Positions 9,221 to 19,647 are shown, counted from the stretch's first letter. The stretch: DNA of 64,000 nucleotides from JAJTFW01 sp903922455 (GCA_943329665.2 CALQEU020000005.1:86563-150562), one strand, 5' to 3'. Notes: generated by a model from the letters alone, not told the origin. Made by a program: numbers and translations.

Positions 9221-9649
9221 GCAAATGATAAGGCTCAAAACATTGGAATTAACAACTTAAAAAATTCGCACAAGACATCGAACTCAACTAATAGCTTAAG
9301 TATCGATTAATCAAATTAGTACGGCTGATCACGCCACATTATTCAACTTGAATATTTTATTGATTGCACGTTGTAAAAAGGTGAAAAACCTGATCTCATC
9401 GCTCTGCACTTATGCCTCATAGCTAATCAACATAGTTAAGCCAATAAAGAAAAACATTGAACTAAATCTATCGAAATTGAATTGTACTTAACCATCTAAC
9501 TTCTATTTCAAATTTTGATGACAAAAGTGCCAAGCTAAGTGGAATTTAAATTAAGCTATTAACATAGCTGCGTGTAAAATTCGAACTCTCTCTTAGAAAA
9601 CGAATACGAAAGTGGAGCTAATTTTACTTAATTACTCCCCTATAAAATT
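9221..9649. other. Divergent intergenic region, possible decayed 23S rRNA fragment
   Basis: No open frame of note lies between the divergent E1 and GH31 genes. Positions ~9298-9345 resemble the reverse complement of the 3' end of 23S rRNA (AAATTAGTACGGCT is the best stretch), and ~9400-9440 has weaker similarity to the adjoining part. This is from memory of rRNA ends and is weak evidence. No clear -7 box for the GH31 gene was found. Confidence 0.25.
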
Positions 9650-12046
9650 ATGATTGAAATAAATAAAGAAAAGTACTCGGCCAAATACTTTCCAGCCGAC
9701 ATTAGTCATTTTACGCAAGAAGGTCAACTCCTGTATTTTTATGCTACTGACACGGTTTTAGAAGTAAAAATATTTTCTGATAAAATTGTGCGATTCCGTT
9801 ATGCTCCTGACGGGACCTTTCAACGCGACTTTTCTTATGCACTGGTAGAAAATGTTCCTATGCAAAAAGCGAATCTTTCTGTTTATGAAGATCGACATAA
9901 ATTTGATTTGATGACTGAAAGTTTGGTGATTCAGATTTACAAAAAGAATTTGAAAATAAATATACTGGATAGAAAATACAATGTCATTTGTGAAGATGAG
10001 TTAGGCTATCATTGGCAACATTATATTAAGAAGGGCGGGAAAATTAATTACTGTTCCAAAAAAATTCAAGAAGGTGAAGTGTTTTTCGGAATGGGAGACA
10101 AGCCGATGGAATTAAATCTAAAAGGCAAGCGAATTGAAAATTACGGTGCTGATACGTATGGATTTAAAAAAGACCAAGATCCCATCTACAAAAATATTCC
10201 ATTCTACATGGGATTACATAACGACATTGGTTATGGAATTTTTTTCGATAACACTTTCCGTACCATTTTCGATTTTGGAAAAGAGCAATTTGATGTTTGT
10301 AGCTATTGGGCGCGTGGTGGAGAGATGAATTATTATTTTATCTATGGTCCACAGTTAACGAATGTAGTTGAGCAATATGCTGGATTAACGGGCACTCCAG
10401 AAATGCCTCCACTTTGGGTGTTAGGATATCATCAATGTAAATGGAGCTATTATCCAGAAAAGCAAGTAAGAGAAATTGCACAGGAGTTTAGAGATCGCGG
10501 AATTCCATGCGATGCTATTTATCTAGACATTGACTATATGGAAGGATTTCGTTGCTTTACATGGAGCAAAGAAGGATTTCCAAAGCCATCCAAATTATTG
10601 GGCGACTTAGCAGAGAAAGGATTTAAGACGGTTTTAATTATTGATCCAGGAATTAAAATTGATCCGGAATATTGGGTATATCAAGAAGGAATTAAGAATG
10701 GATTTTTCTGTAAACGTGCAGATGGTGAATTGATGGTGGGAGATGTTTGGCCTGGCGCTTGTAATTTCCCGGACTACACTAATCCTGATGTGCGCCGATG
10801 GTGGAGTGGATTATTTGAAGAGTTAATTCGTCAAGGAGTACGTGGCGTTTGGAATGACATGAATGAGCCTGCGGTTTTTGAGATTGGCACTTTCCCTGAA
10901 GATGTTCGACACGATTACGATGGCGATCCATGCAGCCATCGCAAAGCACATAATGTTTACGGCATGCAAATGACACGAGCAACACAAGAGGGAATTAAGA
11001 AATTTTTATATCCTAATCGACCCTTTGTAATTACACGTTCATGTTATGCAGGTGCGCAGCGATATAGTTCTGTTTGGACAGGTGATAATATTGCAACGTG
11101 GGAGCATTTGTGGATTGCAAATATGCAAATACAAAGATTGGCCATGTCGGGGATTTCATTTGCGGGTTCTGATGTTGGCGGATTCATTGGTAATCCGGAT
11201 GGAGAGCTTTATGTAAGATGGTTGCAGATGGCGGTATTTCATCCATTCTGCAGAACCCATTCTGCGGGAAATGATCAAGGTGCCGAACCACAAGAGCCTT
11301 GGTCTTTTGGACAAAAATTTGAATTTATTGCCAAAAAGTTCATCAACTTACGTTATCAACTGCTCCCCTATATTTATACTACATTCTGGCAAAATTCCCA
11401 GTATGGCACTCCCATGATTCGACCACTTGTTATGACAGAACAAGCCGACACAGAAGCATTATATCGGACGGATCAATATATGTTTGGCGATAAAATAATG
11501 GTGGCGCCGGTACATTTACCAGGAGCAGAAACACGTTTGGTATATATTCCTAAAGGGAGATGGTATAATTTCTGGAATGACGATTTAGAGATTGGAGGAA
11601 AAGAAATAGAAGTTGATGCCCCGCTCGACAAAATGCCTTTATTTGTAAAAGAAGGATCTGTTATTGCAAATTATCCAAAAATGCAATATGTTGGAGAAAT
11701 TCCAATTACCGAATTAACACTCCACATCTATTTTACAAAAATTGTACAAACAAGTCATTTGTACGAAGATGCAGGAGACTATTACGGATACAGAAACGGG
11801 CAATTCAACATCAAAAAGTTTGTAGTAACCCAAAAGAGAGGGCACTTCAAAATATTCCAAACCATCAGTGGAAACTTCGAGCCTACTTACTTACATTACA
11901 AAATTGTTTTACATGGAGTACCAGAAAACATCAATGAATTTGAAGTTGATGGAAAAGTACATAGAATCACGAAAAGACATACTCAGTTGGCGGTTGTAAA
12001 ATTTAGAACGAGCGCATACTTTAAAGAAATTTCGTTGAAGTTATAA
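9650..12046 (+). CDS. Glycoside hydrolase family 31 alpha-glucosidase
   Basis: A 798-residue GH31 enzyme that hydrolyses terminal alpha-linked glucose (or xylose) with retention. The catalytic nucleophile is Asp403 in WNDMNEP and the acid/base is Asp508 in GSDVGGF. Supporting blocks are GMGDKP, the substrate-binding ITRSCYAGAQRYSSVWTGDN, and HPFCRTHSAGN. An N-terminal beta domain (residues ~30-240) and C-terminal beta domains follow the family plan. No signal peptide is visible, so it is probably cytoplasmic, for storage or imported oligosaccharides. It is a single gene with its own terminator downstream. Confidence 0.95.
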   Translation: MIEINKEKYSAKYFPADISHFTQEGQLLYFYATDTVLEVKIFSDKIVRFRYAPDGTFQRDFSYALVENVPMQKANLSVYEDRHKFDLMTESLVIQIYKKNLKINILDRKYNVICEDELGYHWQHYIKKGGKINYCSKKIQEGEVFFGMGDKPMELNLKGKRIENYGADTYGFKKDQDPIYKNIPFYMGLHNDIGYGIFFDNTFRTIFDFGKEQFDVCSYWARGGEMNYYFIYGPQLTNVVEQYAGLTGTPEMPPLWVLGYHQCKWSYYPEKQVREIAQEFRDRGIPCDAIYLDIDYMEGFRCFTWSKEGFPKPSKLLGDLAEKGFKTVLIIDPGIKIDPEYWVYQEGIKNGFFCKRADGELMVGDVWPGACNFPDYTNPDVRRWWSGLFEELIRQGVRGVWNDMNEPAVFEIGTFPEDVRHDYDGDPCSHRKAHNVYGMQMTRATQEGIKKFLYPNRPFVITRSCYAGAQRYSSVWTGDNIATWEHLWIANMQIQRLAMSGISFAGSDVGGFIGNPDGELYVRWLQMAVFHPFCRTHSAGNDQGAEPQEPWSFGQKFEFIAKKFINLRYQLLPYIYTTFWQNSQYGTPMIRPLVMTEQADTEALYRTDQYMFGDKIMVAPVHLPGAETRLVYIPKGRWYNFWNDDLEIGGKEIEVDAPLDKMPLFVKEGSVIANYPKMQYVGEIPITELTLHIYFTKIVQTSHLYEDAGDYYGYRNGQFNIKKFVVTQKRGHFKIFQTISGNFEPTYLHYKIVLHGVPENINEFEVDGKVHRITKRHTQLAVVKFRTSAYFKEISLKL

Positions 12047-12070
12047 TTCAAATTAAACATCTTAAAAAAT

Positions 12071-12102
12071 AAAAAATGCCTCAGGTTCCTGAGGCATTTT
12101 TT
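12071..12102. terminator. Bidirectional rho-independent terminator
   Basis: A perfect 15-bp inverted repeat with a TT loop has a GC-rich core (TGCCTCAGG / CCTGAGGCA) flanked by A6 and T7 runs. It lies between the converging GH31 gene and the T9SS cargo gene and can stop transcription from both sides. Confidence 0.93.
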
Positions 12103-12123
12103 TATTGATATACTATTATAATA

Positions 12124-15100
12124 TTATTCAACCACAATTCTCATTTGAGCCTTACTATTCTCACTTTGAGCAATCAAGATGTATGTTCCCGATAAATAAG
12201 GAGACATATCCCATTTCATTTGATTTAATCCTTCTTCAGCAGCAAAACTTTCATCCTTTATTATTCTACCCATTAAATCAACCAATACCATTCTATAGTT
12301 TTCGGTTTTAACAGCAGTGAAAGAAACATTTAACAAACCACTAGTTGGATTTGGATAAGCTTCCATTCCAAATTCGTTCATATCAGATACTTCACCAAAG
12401 CGAGGGCAGTTAACAGCTATTACATTTTTAGTTTTATTGCTTCCGGCTGCACAAGAATTTATTCCCTTCGCTTTTATCGCCTTTGTTCCTGCAGTAGAAA
12501 CAAACTTAACATTTATTGATGTTGTACCTTGACCACCCTGAATTAACACAGTACTTGGCACTGTCCAAGTGTAGGAATTTGCACCATATAATGGAGCAAT
12601 CGAATAATTTGCATTACTACCAATACAACCTGAATCTGGACCCAATATAACAGCTGGTGTAGCCGGTTTAGAATTAATGGTTAGACTGCGGTCTGTTCCT
12701 GATGCACAAGCATTTTTAGATGCAACATACAACGTTGTTGTAGTAGCAAAGCTAGGCCAAGTAATAGTGACAATAGTATCGGGAATAATTACTGGTGATG
12801 GCATTCCATTAATTAAAACACCCGCTAATAAACATTTCCAACGATAACTCGTAGCGCCAGCAACGGGTTTTATATAATACACCTCTGTACCACCACAAAC
12901 ACCAAATTTATTTCCAACAATACTTAAAGGAGTTGCTGGAGCTGTGGTTCTTCGACTTATTGCTAATTTAGTTTCAGGGCCTAAACCAACACAATTTCCG
13001 CCTTTCACACGCAGCGTATCGCCATTATAAGCAGCACCAAAAACTACAACTACAGAAGTATTCGTTGTTTGAAAAGAAGCACTTGAACCATTTATGGTAG
13101 CTCCTACTGGAGGTGTCCAAATATAATAATCTGCACTTCCTATAGCGGTGAAAGAATAAGTAAATGTTTCGTTTCGACATGCTGAAATCTCTCCTTTAAT
13201 TGTGCCAATTGCTCCAGGAACAGTTGTTCTTAATTTTACATTCGTACAAACGGTAAAAGAACCACAATCTGAAGAAATGGTAACGCAAACGTTTCCAGCT
13301 TGACCAGTACTTGGCCAATTCGCAGCAATGCTATTCGTCCCTTGCCCACTTGCAATAACTACATTGGTAGGAACCGACCACAAATAAGTTACTCCTGCTT
13401 GTGATGGCACTGAGAATACAACACCATTTACTGGTCGACATACACCTGTAGTACCTGACATAACTTGGGGCGATACAGCACTTGGAAAGAAAATAAACAT
13501 CGTATCCTTATGAGCAAGACAAGGTCCAGCGCCATCGGGGTCATTCGTCGTTAAAATTAATCTTACTTGTCCGGTTGCTATATCTTGCGCTGAAGGATTA
13601 TAGCTTGCATTTAATGCATTAACATTGGGTGAAAATCCTCCTGATCCATTTCCACTCCAGAAAGCAGAAGTCGCACTTCCTGATATTGAACCAGCTAGTT
13701 GAACGGCACCAGACGTACATGACGTAATATTACCACCCGTATTTGCAAACGCAGGTGACGAACAATTAGAACAATTAACTATGGTTACTAATGCTGTATC
13801 GGAAACCACACATCCACCAGGACCTGAATAAGTATAGGTTAATATTTTTGTCCCCAAACCAGCCGCAGCAGGATTAAAGATATTATTGCTCACGCCTTGT
13901 CCAGAATATACTCCACCGGTAGGGGTAGCGGTATTCAACGTAAAAGGAGCGGTAGTTAAACAAATATTTCCAAGAGTATTAAACACCACTACAGGCAATT
14001 GATTTACTTGAAATACTTCTGAGGCTGAATCCACACATCCTGGAGCAAAAGTGACCGTATAAGTTATGGTTTGAGTTCCTACTGAAGGGTCAAATTGTCC
14101 AGCACTTACTCCCACTCCACTATAAACTCCTCCAGCAGGTGATCCTCCTGTTAAATTTACATTAGGTGCAGTGACGCATACTGCATTAAACGGATTTAAT
14201 GAAACTGTTTGTTGGTTAACTACTGTTATCGTTATAGAATTATTAGCAGTTCCACCACATGCAGCATCACTCATACTCACCATAGAGTAAGTAGTTGTAG
14301 CAGCTGGACTCAACAACAATTGATAAGGATTCTGAGAAGTTGTAACGGGAAAATTTGTATTAGTTGAATTGTTTTTATAAGTAAATGTATAAGGTGCAAC
14401 TCCAGTAAAAGTTACGGGTACAGTTGCTGTATTCCCACTACAAATAACTTGATTTGGTGCAAATGCTGCTGTAGGATTTGCACACTGATCTGCTAAACAA
14501 ATATTAAAAGTGCCATCCGTCAACGTATCGGACCAAACACGAATGATATAATCGGCTTGTGGGTTTAATCCACTAAACAAATACGCTCCATTTGCAGGAG
14601 AATAGCAGTTAATCTCAAATCCTCCACACTCAAATAGTAATTGAGCTTTTAATGTAGTAGCGGTACCTTTTGAAATAGTCATTACTATATTATCAAGGTT
14701 GCCTGTGTTAAAGACAAACCAAACATCCCTTTTTGTTCCTGTATCACACGTTGCTCCATCACCACTTGGTGTGGCGAAAGAATTTGAAAATGTTAAAGCA
14801 GATGCAGGACATGAAAGAGGAGCTCCAACTGTTAAACGAACTGCAGAAATACACTCGTCATTTATAGGCGGTAATGGACACGCAGTTGTTTTATAAACAC
14901 AAAGATTAGCGGTACCTGTAGTGGTTAGACTATACGTCCAAATTCGAATATAATAAGTTTGACCAGCTACATATTCATTTTGACAAAGTGAAATTTCAGG
15001 CATGGCTCCATTCACATCATCCGCACATTTCATCATCATAGAACCTCCGCCGGGACATCCATTCCATACTTCCATAACCCAATCGTTTGCAGTACCAGCG

Positions 15101-16380
15101 GTAGTAGTTAACACTAAGTTATTTCCACCAGTTGGTGCAACAAACTTAAACCATGTATCATCATTTGCGCCGTTTCCATTGATATCAGAACAAAACGCAT
15201 TGGGACCATTTGATGATACTCCAGAAGTTACGGTCGTAAAATTACAAACGCCTAAATTATTTGCGACGCTAATTAATGGAGCCGTACTACATTCTTCACC
15301 AATAGTACCCGTTTTAAAAACAATAGGCCCTACCACTGAACTATTTCCGTTTGCACCGCAATTTTGATAAACATAATAGTGGTAAGAAGAATTTGATGTT
15401 AAACCATTAATTTGAACTCCTGAGTTTACACCATTTAATTGAGTTCCTGCTCCTGGAGTAAATCCTACTGCCCCATACTCCACATTAAAATTACTTCCTC
15501 CCCCTATCACAGTCCAGTTAAGGGTAGAAGATGTTTGTGTACTAAAAGAATAAGAAGCATTTTGAGGTGCTGCGCAAATCGCTGGAGCAAATCGATAGGT
15601 TAATCCTGTAGGAGGCAATAAAGAACCTGAGAAAGTACATGTAGCGACATTAGAAGTAGCATTCGTTGAAGAAATCCAAGTACTCGTACCGCTGATTACT
15701 TCACGATTCTTTACATTAGTAGGGAATCCATTATTCGCACCTCTCAAACCAACTTGACAAGTACTGCTTGCAAAGGCTCCATTGCAATCATATACAAACT
15801 CAATAGCATTTGAAGTTTCACTTAATCGAACTTGGAAATTTAAAACCGGTCCAAAAGTGGTACCACTTGTATTGAAAGTTTTAAAATTTTTCCATTGTAC
15901 AACAAAGGTTCTATTTGGAGTTGTACCTAATATTTGATATCTAATTTCTCCAGTTTGAGTAGGCACTCCCGTAAAAAAATATGCATTCAAGTTACGACCC
16001 ATTGGAGAAGCCGCTCCCAGATAGGCAGTGGTTGCTGATATAGGCGTATAACCTGTTGTTGATCCACTAGCGGCTGGAAAAGTTGTACCGAATGTTAAAA
16101 AACCGTTTGAACTAACTTTACAGCCCGTATAATTACTATTGTCATAATTAAAATTAAAAGGAATCGTTCCATCAGGAATATTATAAATAACATCATCTAG
16201 AGAAGCTGCACCAGTTGTTCCAGTGGCAGTCGCGACAACTCCCCCCCCTGTGATGGCAGTATACGTTCCTGTAGATTGAGTAAAATTGTAAGCGCTCACT
16301 TGAGCCTTTGCAATAAAAGAAGATAGGAGCAGCAGTAGTATGATAATTGGCTGCTTTTTGAATGTAGAACGATGTTTCAT
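12124..16380 (-). CDS. Giant secreted T9SS cargo protein with type A sorting domain
   Basis: 1418 residues. Residues 1-26 form a signal peptide ending AKA|Q. Residues ~28-265 are a beta-rich N-terminal domain, ~268-355 a fibronectin-III-like domain, and ~360-500 and ~505-635 two similar beta-sandwich repeats with paired Cys. PKD/Ig-like repeats rich in Gly, Ser, Thr and Cys run from ~640 to 1330. The last ~75 residues (MEAYPNPTSGLLNVSF ... YLSGTYIL) are a T9SS type A sorting signal, implying export and surface attachment or release. The first ~700 residues are paralogous to the next gene upstream. Codons ~44-47 contain an uninterrupted G8 tract (C8 at 16241-16248). No catalytic domain is recognisable; adhesion is a guess. 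Confidence 0.88.
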   Translation of the reverse strand: MKHRSTFKKQPIIILLLLLSSFIAKAQVSAYNFTQSTGTYTAITGGGVVATATGTTGAASLDDVIYNIPDGTIPFNFNYDNSNYTGCKVSSNGFLTFGTTFPAASGSTTGYTPISATTAYLGAASPMGRNLNAYFFTGVPTQTGEIRYQILGTTPNRTFVVQWKNFKTFNTSGTTFGPVLNFQVRLSETSNAIEFVYDCNGAFASSTCQVGLRGANNGFPTNVKNREVISGTSTWISSTNATSNVATCTFSGSLLPPTGLTYRFAPAICAAPQNASYSFSTQTSSTLNWTVIGGGSNFNVEYGAVGFTPGAGTQLNGVNSGVQINGLTSNSSYHYYVYQNCGANGNSSVVGPIVFKTGTIGEECSTAPLISVANNLGVCNFTTVTSGVSSNGPNAFCSDINGNGANDDTWFKFVAPTGGNNLVLTTTAGTANDWVMEVWNGCPGGGSMMMKCADDVNGAMPEISLCQNEYVAGQTYYIRIWTYSLTTTGTANLCVYKTTACPLPPINDECISAVRLTVGAPLSCPASALTFSNSFATPSGDGATCDTGTKRDVWFVFNTGNLDNIVMTISKGTATTLKAQLLFECGGFEINCYSPANGAYLFSGLNPQADYIIRVWSDTLTDGTFNICLADQCANPTAAFAPNQVICSGNTATVPVTFTGVAPYTFTYKNNSTNTNFPVTTSQNPYQLLLSPAATTTYSMVSMSDAACGGTANNSITITVVNQQTVSLNPFNAVCVTAPNVNLTGGSPAGGVYSGVGVSAGQFDPSVGTQTITYTVTFAPGCVDSASEVFQVNQLPVVVFNTLGNICLTTAPFTLNTATPTGGVYSGQGVSNNIFNPAAAGLGTKILTYTYSGPGGCVVSDTALVTIVNCSNCSSPAFANTGGNITSCTSGAVQLAGSISGSATSAFWSGNGSGGFSPNVNALNASYNPSAQDIATGQVRLILTTNDPDGAGPCLAHKDTMFIFFPSAVSPQVMSGTTGVCRPVNGVVFSVPSQAGVTYLWSVPTNVVIASGQGTNSIAANWPSTGQAGNVCVTISSDCGSFTVCTNVKLRTTVPGAIGTIKGEISACRNETFTYSFTAIGSADYYIWTPPVGATINGSSASFQTTNTSVVVVFGAAYNGDTLRVKGGNCVGLGPETKLAISRRTTAPATPLSIVGNKFGVCGGTEVYYIKPVAGATSYRWKCLLAGVLINGMPSPVIIPDTIVTITWPSFATTTTLYVASKNACASGTDRSLTINSKPATPAVILGPDSGCIGSNANYSIAPLYGANSYTWTVPSTVLIQGGQGTTSINVKFVSTAGTKAIKAKGINSCAAGSNKTKNVIAVNCPRFGEVSDMNEFGMEAYPNPTSGLLNVSFTAVKTENYRMVLVDLMGRIIKDESFAAEEGLNQMKWDMSPYLSGTYILIAQSENSKAQMRIVVE

Positions 16381-16542
16381 TGTTTTTTATGTTTTGTTTG
16401 TGTGTGTGTGCGTAAATTGAACTATTCTGACAAATAGCAAGCCTCGTTCAAAGATACCAAAGAAGCCTCCGAATACAGTAAATGTACGGTGAAATCTTTA
16501 ATAAATAAAGCGAACGATATAAAATCTTTGGTAAAAATGCTA

Positions 16543-19500
16543 TTATTCTGGATGTTCAGGCTTTATAGAATTCGTATTATTTTGCTTGTCAGAGGTGTCT
16601 GTATTTTCACTATTATTTAGTCTTAACAGGGGACTACTGCCTAGCGAAAAATTATAGAGATTATTACCTGACAACAATAAAACTGGATTTTTACTCCAAG
16701 TTTCGATGCTGTTTCTTCCTTTTATCGTCAAATAATAAGAACTATTTGCTTGAGCGCCAGGTATAGATACTGAGAATGTTCCATCAGTATTAGATAGTGC
16801 TGTACGGGTTAATACAAGTCCATAAGGTGAAGTTGGATTGTGTAACTCCAATTTCATGGTATCGGCTTTTGTGGGAAGAGTGATTGGATCCACCACCGCA
16901 TTCATCGAGCCTAACCCTAAATAATATCCTTCAACATAGACTTTAATATTCAATGTTAATCCAGGAGGGTTACCTACACCAAATGACAAAGGACTTTGGG
17001 CTACACATCCATTGGTTCTATAAACTGTTATTAATCCTGTAGTTGCCCCAACTGGAACTACCGCTGTAATGGTAGTTGTGTTTACTACCGTGTAAGTGAC
17101 TGCAGAAGTGGTATTAAACTTTACATCGTTAATATTTGTAAATCCAGTACCTGAGATGGTAACAGTGGTTCCAACCTGTGAAACCGTTGGATTAAGAGAC
17201 GTAATAACAGGACTACTAATTACTGTGATTGGCTTGGTGGCTGAACGTTGACATCCATTTCCAAGACCATAAGTGTAAGTTATATTATGAGAACCTGCTC
17301 CAGCAACACTGGCATTAAACTGACTTCCCGATACACCTAATCCTGAATAAACTCCTCCTATTGGAGATCCTCCACTCAAGGTATAGATCACATTTGAACA
17401 AACGGGGCTTGGGAAAGATGCTAAAGTTACAGTTGGAGGTTGTACTACATTTACACTCGACACACCTCCTACAGTACCTGAACAAAATGCGCTATTTACT
17501 GAAACAAGGTTGTAAAAAGTAGTTACAATAGGAGAAACAGAAATAAAATAAGGTGTTGTTGAAGTTGTAAAATTGAAATTTGTAACACCATCTGAATACA
17601 CTACCGACCAAGGCGGAACGCCAATAAGATCGACTCTTAACTGAGCAACTCCTGTTGTGCAAATGGTTGAAGAACCCGAGATAGTAGCTGTAGGATCATC
17701 GCATGCATCAGAAGCGCATACTGTAAAGGTTCCACTTTGACCAACTGCTGACCATACACGTAGAACATAATTTGCTGATGGATTTAATCCTGTAATAGAA
17801 TGTGTTCCTTCGGCTGGACTCCAGCAAGCAATTTCAAATCCACCACTTCCGCACTCAAACAACAGCTGTGCTCTTAAATCAGTTGCAGTTACCTTAGTAA
17901 ATGTTACATTAAAATTTCCGGTAGAGCCTGTATTAAACGATAGAAAAACATCATTTAAACCCGAAGTTCCATCACAAGATGGAGCTGCACCAAAAGTACC
18001 ACCCACACCGGTTGGTGTTGCAAACAATGTAGTAAAAGTCATTTCATTTCCTGGGCATAATAACACAGCATTGATTGGAAATACTGCTGCGCTTTCGCAC
18101 TCATCGTATGAAGGAGGAATAGGACAGGGAGCATCTTCATAAACACATAAGTTCATATTTCCATTTGCCGTTAAGCTATAAGTCCAGGCTCTAATATAGT
18201 ATGTTTGACCAGGAGTATATTCATTTTGACACAATGTAATTTGTGGCATCCCTCCATTTACATCGTCGCTACATTTTATCGACAATCCACCCGAACTAGG
18301 ACAATTATTCCAAACTTCCATTACCCAATCATTCACGCTTCCAGCGGTGGTATTTATTACAATCTTCTTTCCATTTCCAGGTGCAACGAACTTATACCAC
18401 TTATCATCGTCAGGAAAATTACCACCCAGTGCATCAGAGCAAATAGCATTAGGACCATTTTGAGAAGACCCACTTGAAACTGTTGTAGAAACACAAGCCC
18501 CTAAATTTGCAGCAACGGTTACCGTTTGTGCTAAAGAGCAATCCTCAGCAGGTAATCCAGTAGTAAATGCTTTAGGTCCTGCATACGTTGAAATACCATT
18601 GCCACTAGTTGTACAATTTCTTCTTACATAATATTGGTAACTTAAACCAGATGATAGTCCCGTAAGAAGAAGAAAAGTATCATTCGTATTCACAATTGTA
18701 CCTGTACCTTGAACAAATCCTTGTAAGCCCCACTCTACGGTATAATTCGATCCAGGGAAAGAACCAGTACCAGAGCCAGAATTCCATCTCAATTTAACTG
18801 AGGTAGCAACTAAATCAAGAATAGATAAACTTGAAGGTGCAGGGCAAGCTGGAATGTAACGGAAGACGGTACCATTTGCAGGAAGAAATGCGGAGGCATA
18901 AGCAACTGCAGAAACATTACTAACTCCTGCACTTGTACTCGTCCACGGCTGACTAGCGGCTAATAATCTATTAGTATAAGTGGTACTATTAGTTCCTCTT
19001 AAACCTACTTGGGTTGTACTGCTTGTCCAAGTAGCTCCTTGAAAATCCCCATAGATATATTCTATTATTCCACTGCCTTCTATTAATCGAGCTTGAATAG
19101 TCATATTAGGAACCAAATTTGTACCACTTGGGCGAAAATTTCTCCATTGAACAACAAACTTTCTATTGGGAGCAACACCAAGAACCTGATAGCGAATTTG
19201 AGCAATCGTATCGGGATCACCTGAAACAACATTTTTAAAATGACCAATTAAATCACGACCGAAAGGAACTATAGCGCCAAAATAACCATTAGAAGCTCCT
19301 CCTATGGCCGTTGAACCAATCGGATTAACATTGGTAGTTGAAGGTGCCCCACTTAATGTTAAAAATCCATTACTTGAAATGGATAATGCAGTATAACTCG
19401 ACCCATTAAAATAAAATGAAAAAGGGATCGTTCCAGCAGTTAATGTATAAACCCTACTATCGAGCGCGGAATCATTTGCAGCTGGTACTCCACTGGCTGT

Positions 19501-19647
19501 AGCTACTATAGTTCCGCCGGTGATAGGAGTAAATACCTCAGTAGTTTGCTGAAAAGAGTAGTTCAGTTGCGCATTTGAAACTTGCGAACACATCAACAAA
19601 AAAATTACTAGGAATGAGAAGTTTAGGATTGGTAATTTTATATACAT
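16543..19647 (-). CDS. Giant secreted surface protein, paralogue of the neighbour, with TIG domain and non-T9SS C-terminus
   Basis: 1034 residues from the ATG at 19647, chosen because it starts a clean signal peptide ending VSNAQ; the frame extends 17 codons upstream without support. Residues ~27-700 match the downstream neighbour block for block: N-terminal beta domain, fibronectin-like domain, NDWVMEVWNNCP repeat, LRAQLLFECG repeat. After that the two diverge. Here an IPT/TIG domain (~812-890) is followed by a ~100-residue module containing SYYLTIKGRNSIETWSK (~897-1002) and a hydrophilic tail rich in Asn, Ser, Asp and Thr. No recognisable T9SS type A or B signal ends the protein. The same TIG plus module ends the metalloprotease at 59208. 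Function unknown. Confidence 0.82.
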   Translation of the reverse strand: MYIKLPILNFSFLVIFLLMCSQVSNAQLNYSFQQTTEVFTPITGGTIVATASGVPAANDSALDSRVYTLTAGTIPFSFYFNGSSYTALSISSNGFLTLSGAPSTTNVNPIGSTAIGGASNGYFGAIVPFGRDLIGHFKNVVSGDPDTIAQIRYQVLGVAPNRKFVVQWRNFRPSGTNLVPNMTIQARLIEGSGIIEYIYGDFQGATWTSSTTQVGLRGTNSTTYTNRLLAASQPWTSTSAGVSNVSAVAYASAFLPANGTVFRYIPACPAPSSLSILDLVATSVKLRWNSGSGTGSFPGSNYTVEWGLQGFVQGTGTIVNTNDTFLLLTGLSSGLSYQYYVRRNCTTSGNGISTYAGPKAFTTGLPAEDCSLAQTVTVAANLGACVSTTVSSGSSQNGPNAICSDALGGNFPDDDKWYKFVAPGNGKKIVINTTAGSVNDWVMEVWNNCPSSGGLSIKCSDDVNGGMPQITLCQNEYTPGQTYYIRAWTYSLTANGNMNLCVYEDAPCPIPPSYDECESAAVFPINAVLLCPGNEMTFTTLFATPTGVGGTFGAAPSCDGTSGLNDVFLSFNTGSTGNFNVTFTKVTATDLRAQLLFECGSGGFEIACWSPAEGTHSITGLNPSANYVLRVWSAVGQSGTFTVCASDACDDPTATISGSSTICTTGVAQLRVDLIGVPPWSVVYSDGVTNFNFTTSTTPYFISVSPIVTTFYNLVSVNSAFCSGTVGGVSSVNVVQPPTVTLASFPSPVCSNVIYTLSGGSPIGGVYSGLGVSGSQFNASVAGAGSHNITYTYGLGNGCQRSATKPITVISSPVITSLNPTVSQVGTTVTISGTGFTNINDVKFNTTSAVTYTVVNTTTITAVVPVGATTGLITVYRTNGCVAQSPLSFGVGNPPGLTLNIKVYVEGYYLGLGSMNAVVDPITLPTKADTMKLELHNPTSPYGLVLTRTALSNTDGTFSVSIPGAQANSSYYLTIKGRNSIETWSKNPVLLLSGNNLYNFSLGSSPLLRLNNSENTDTSDKQNNTNSIKPEHPE

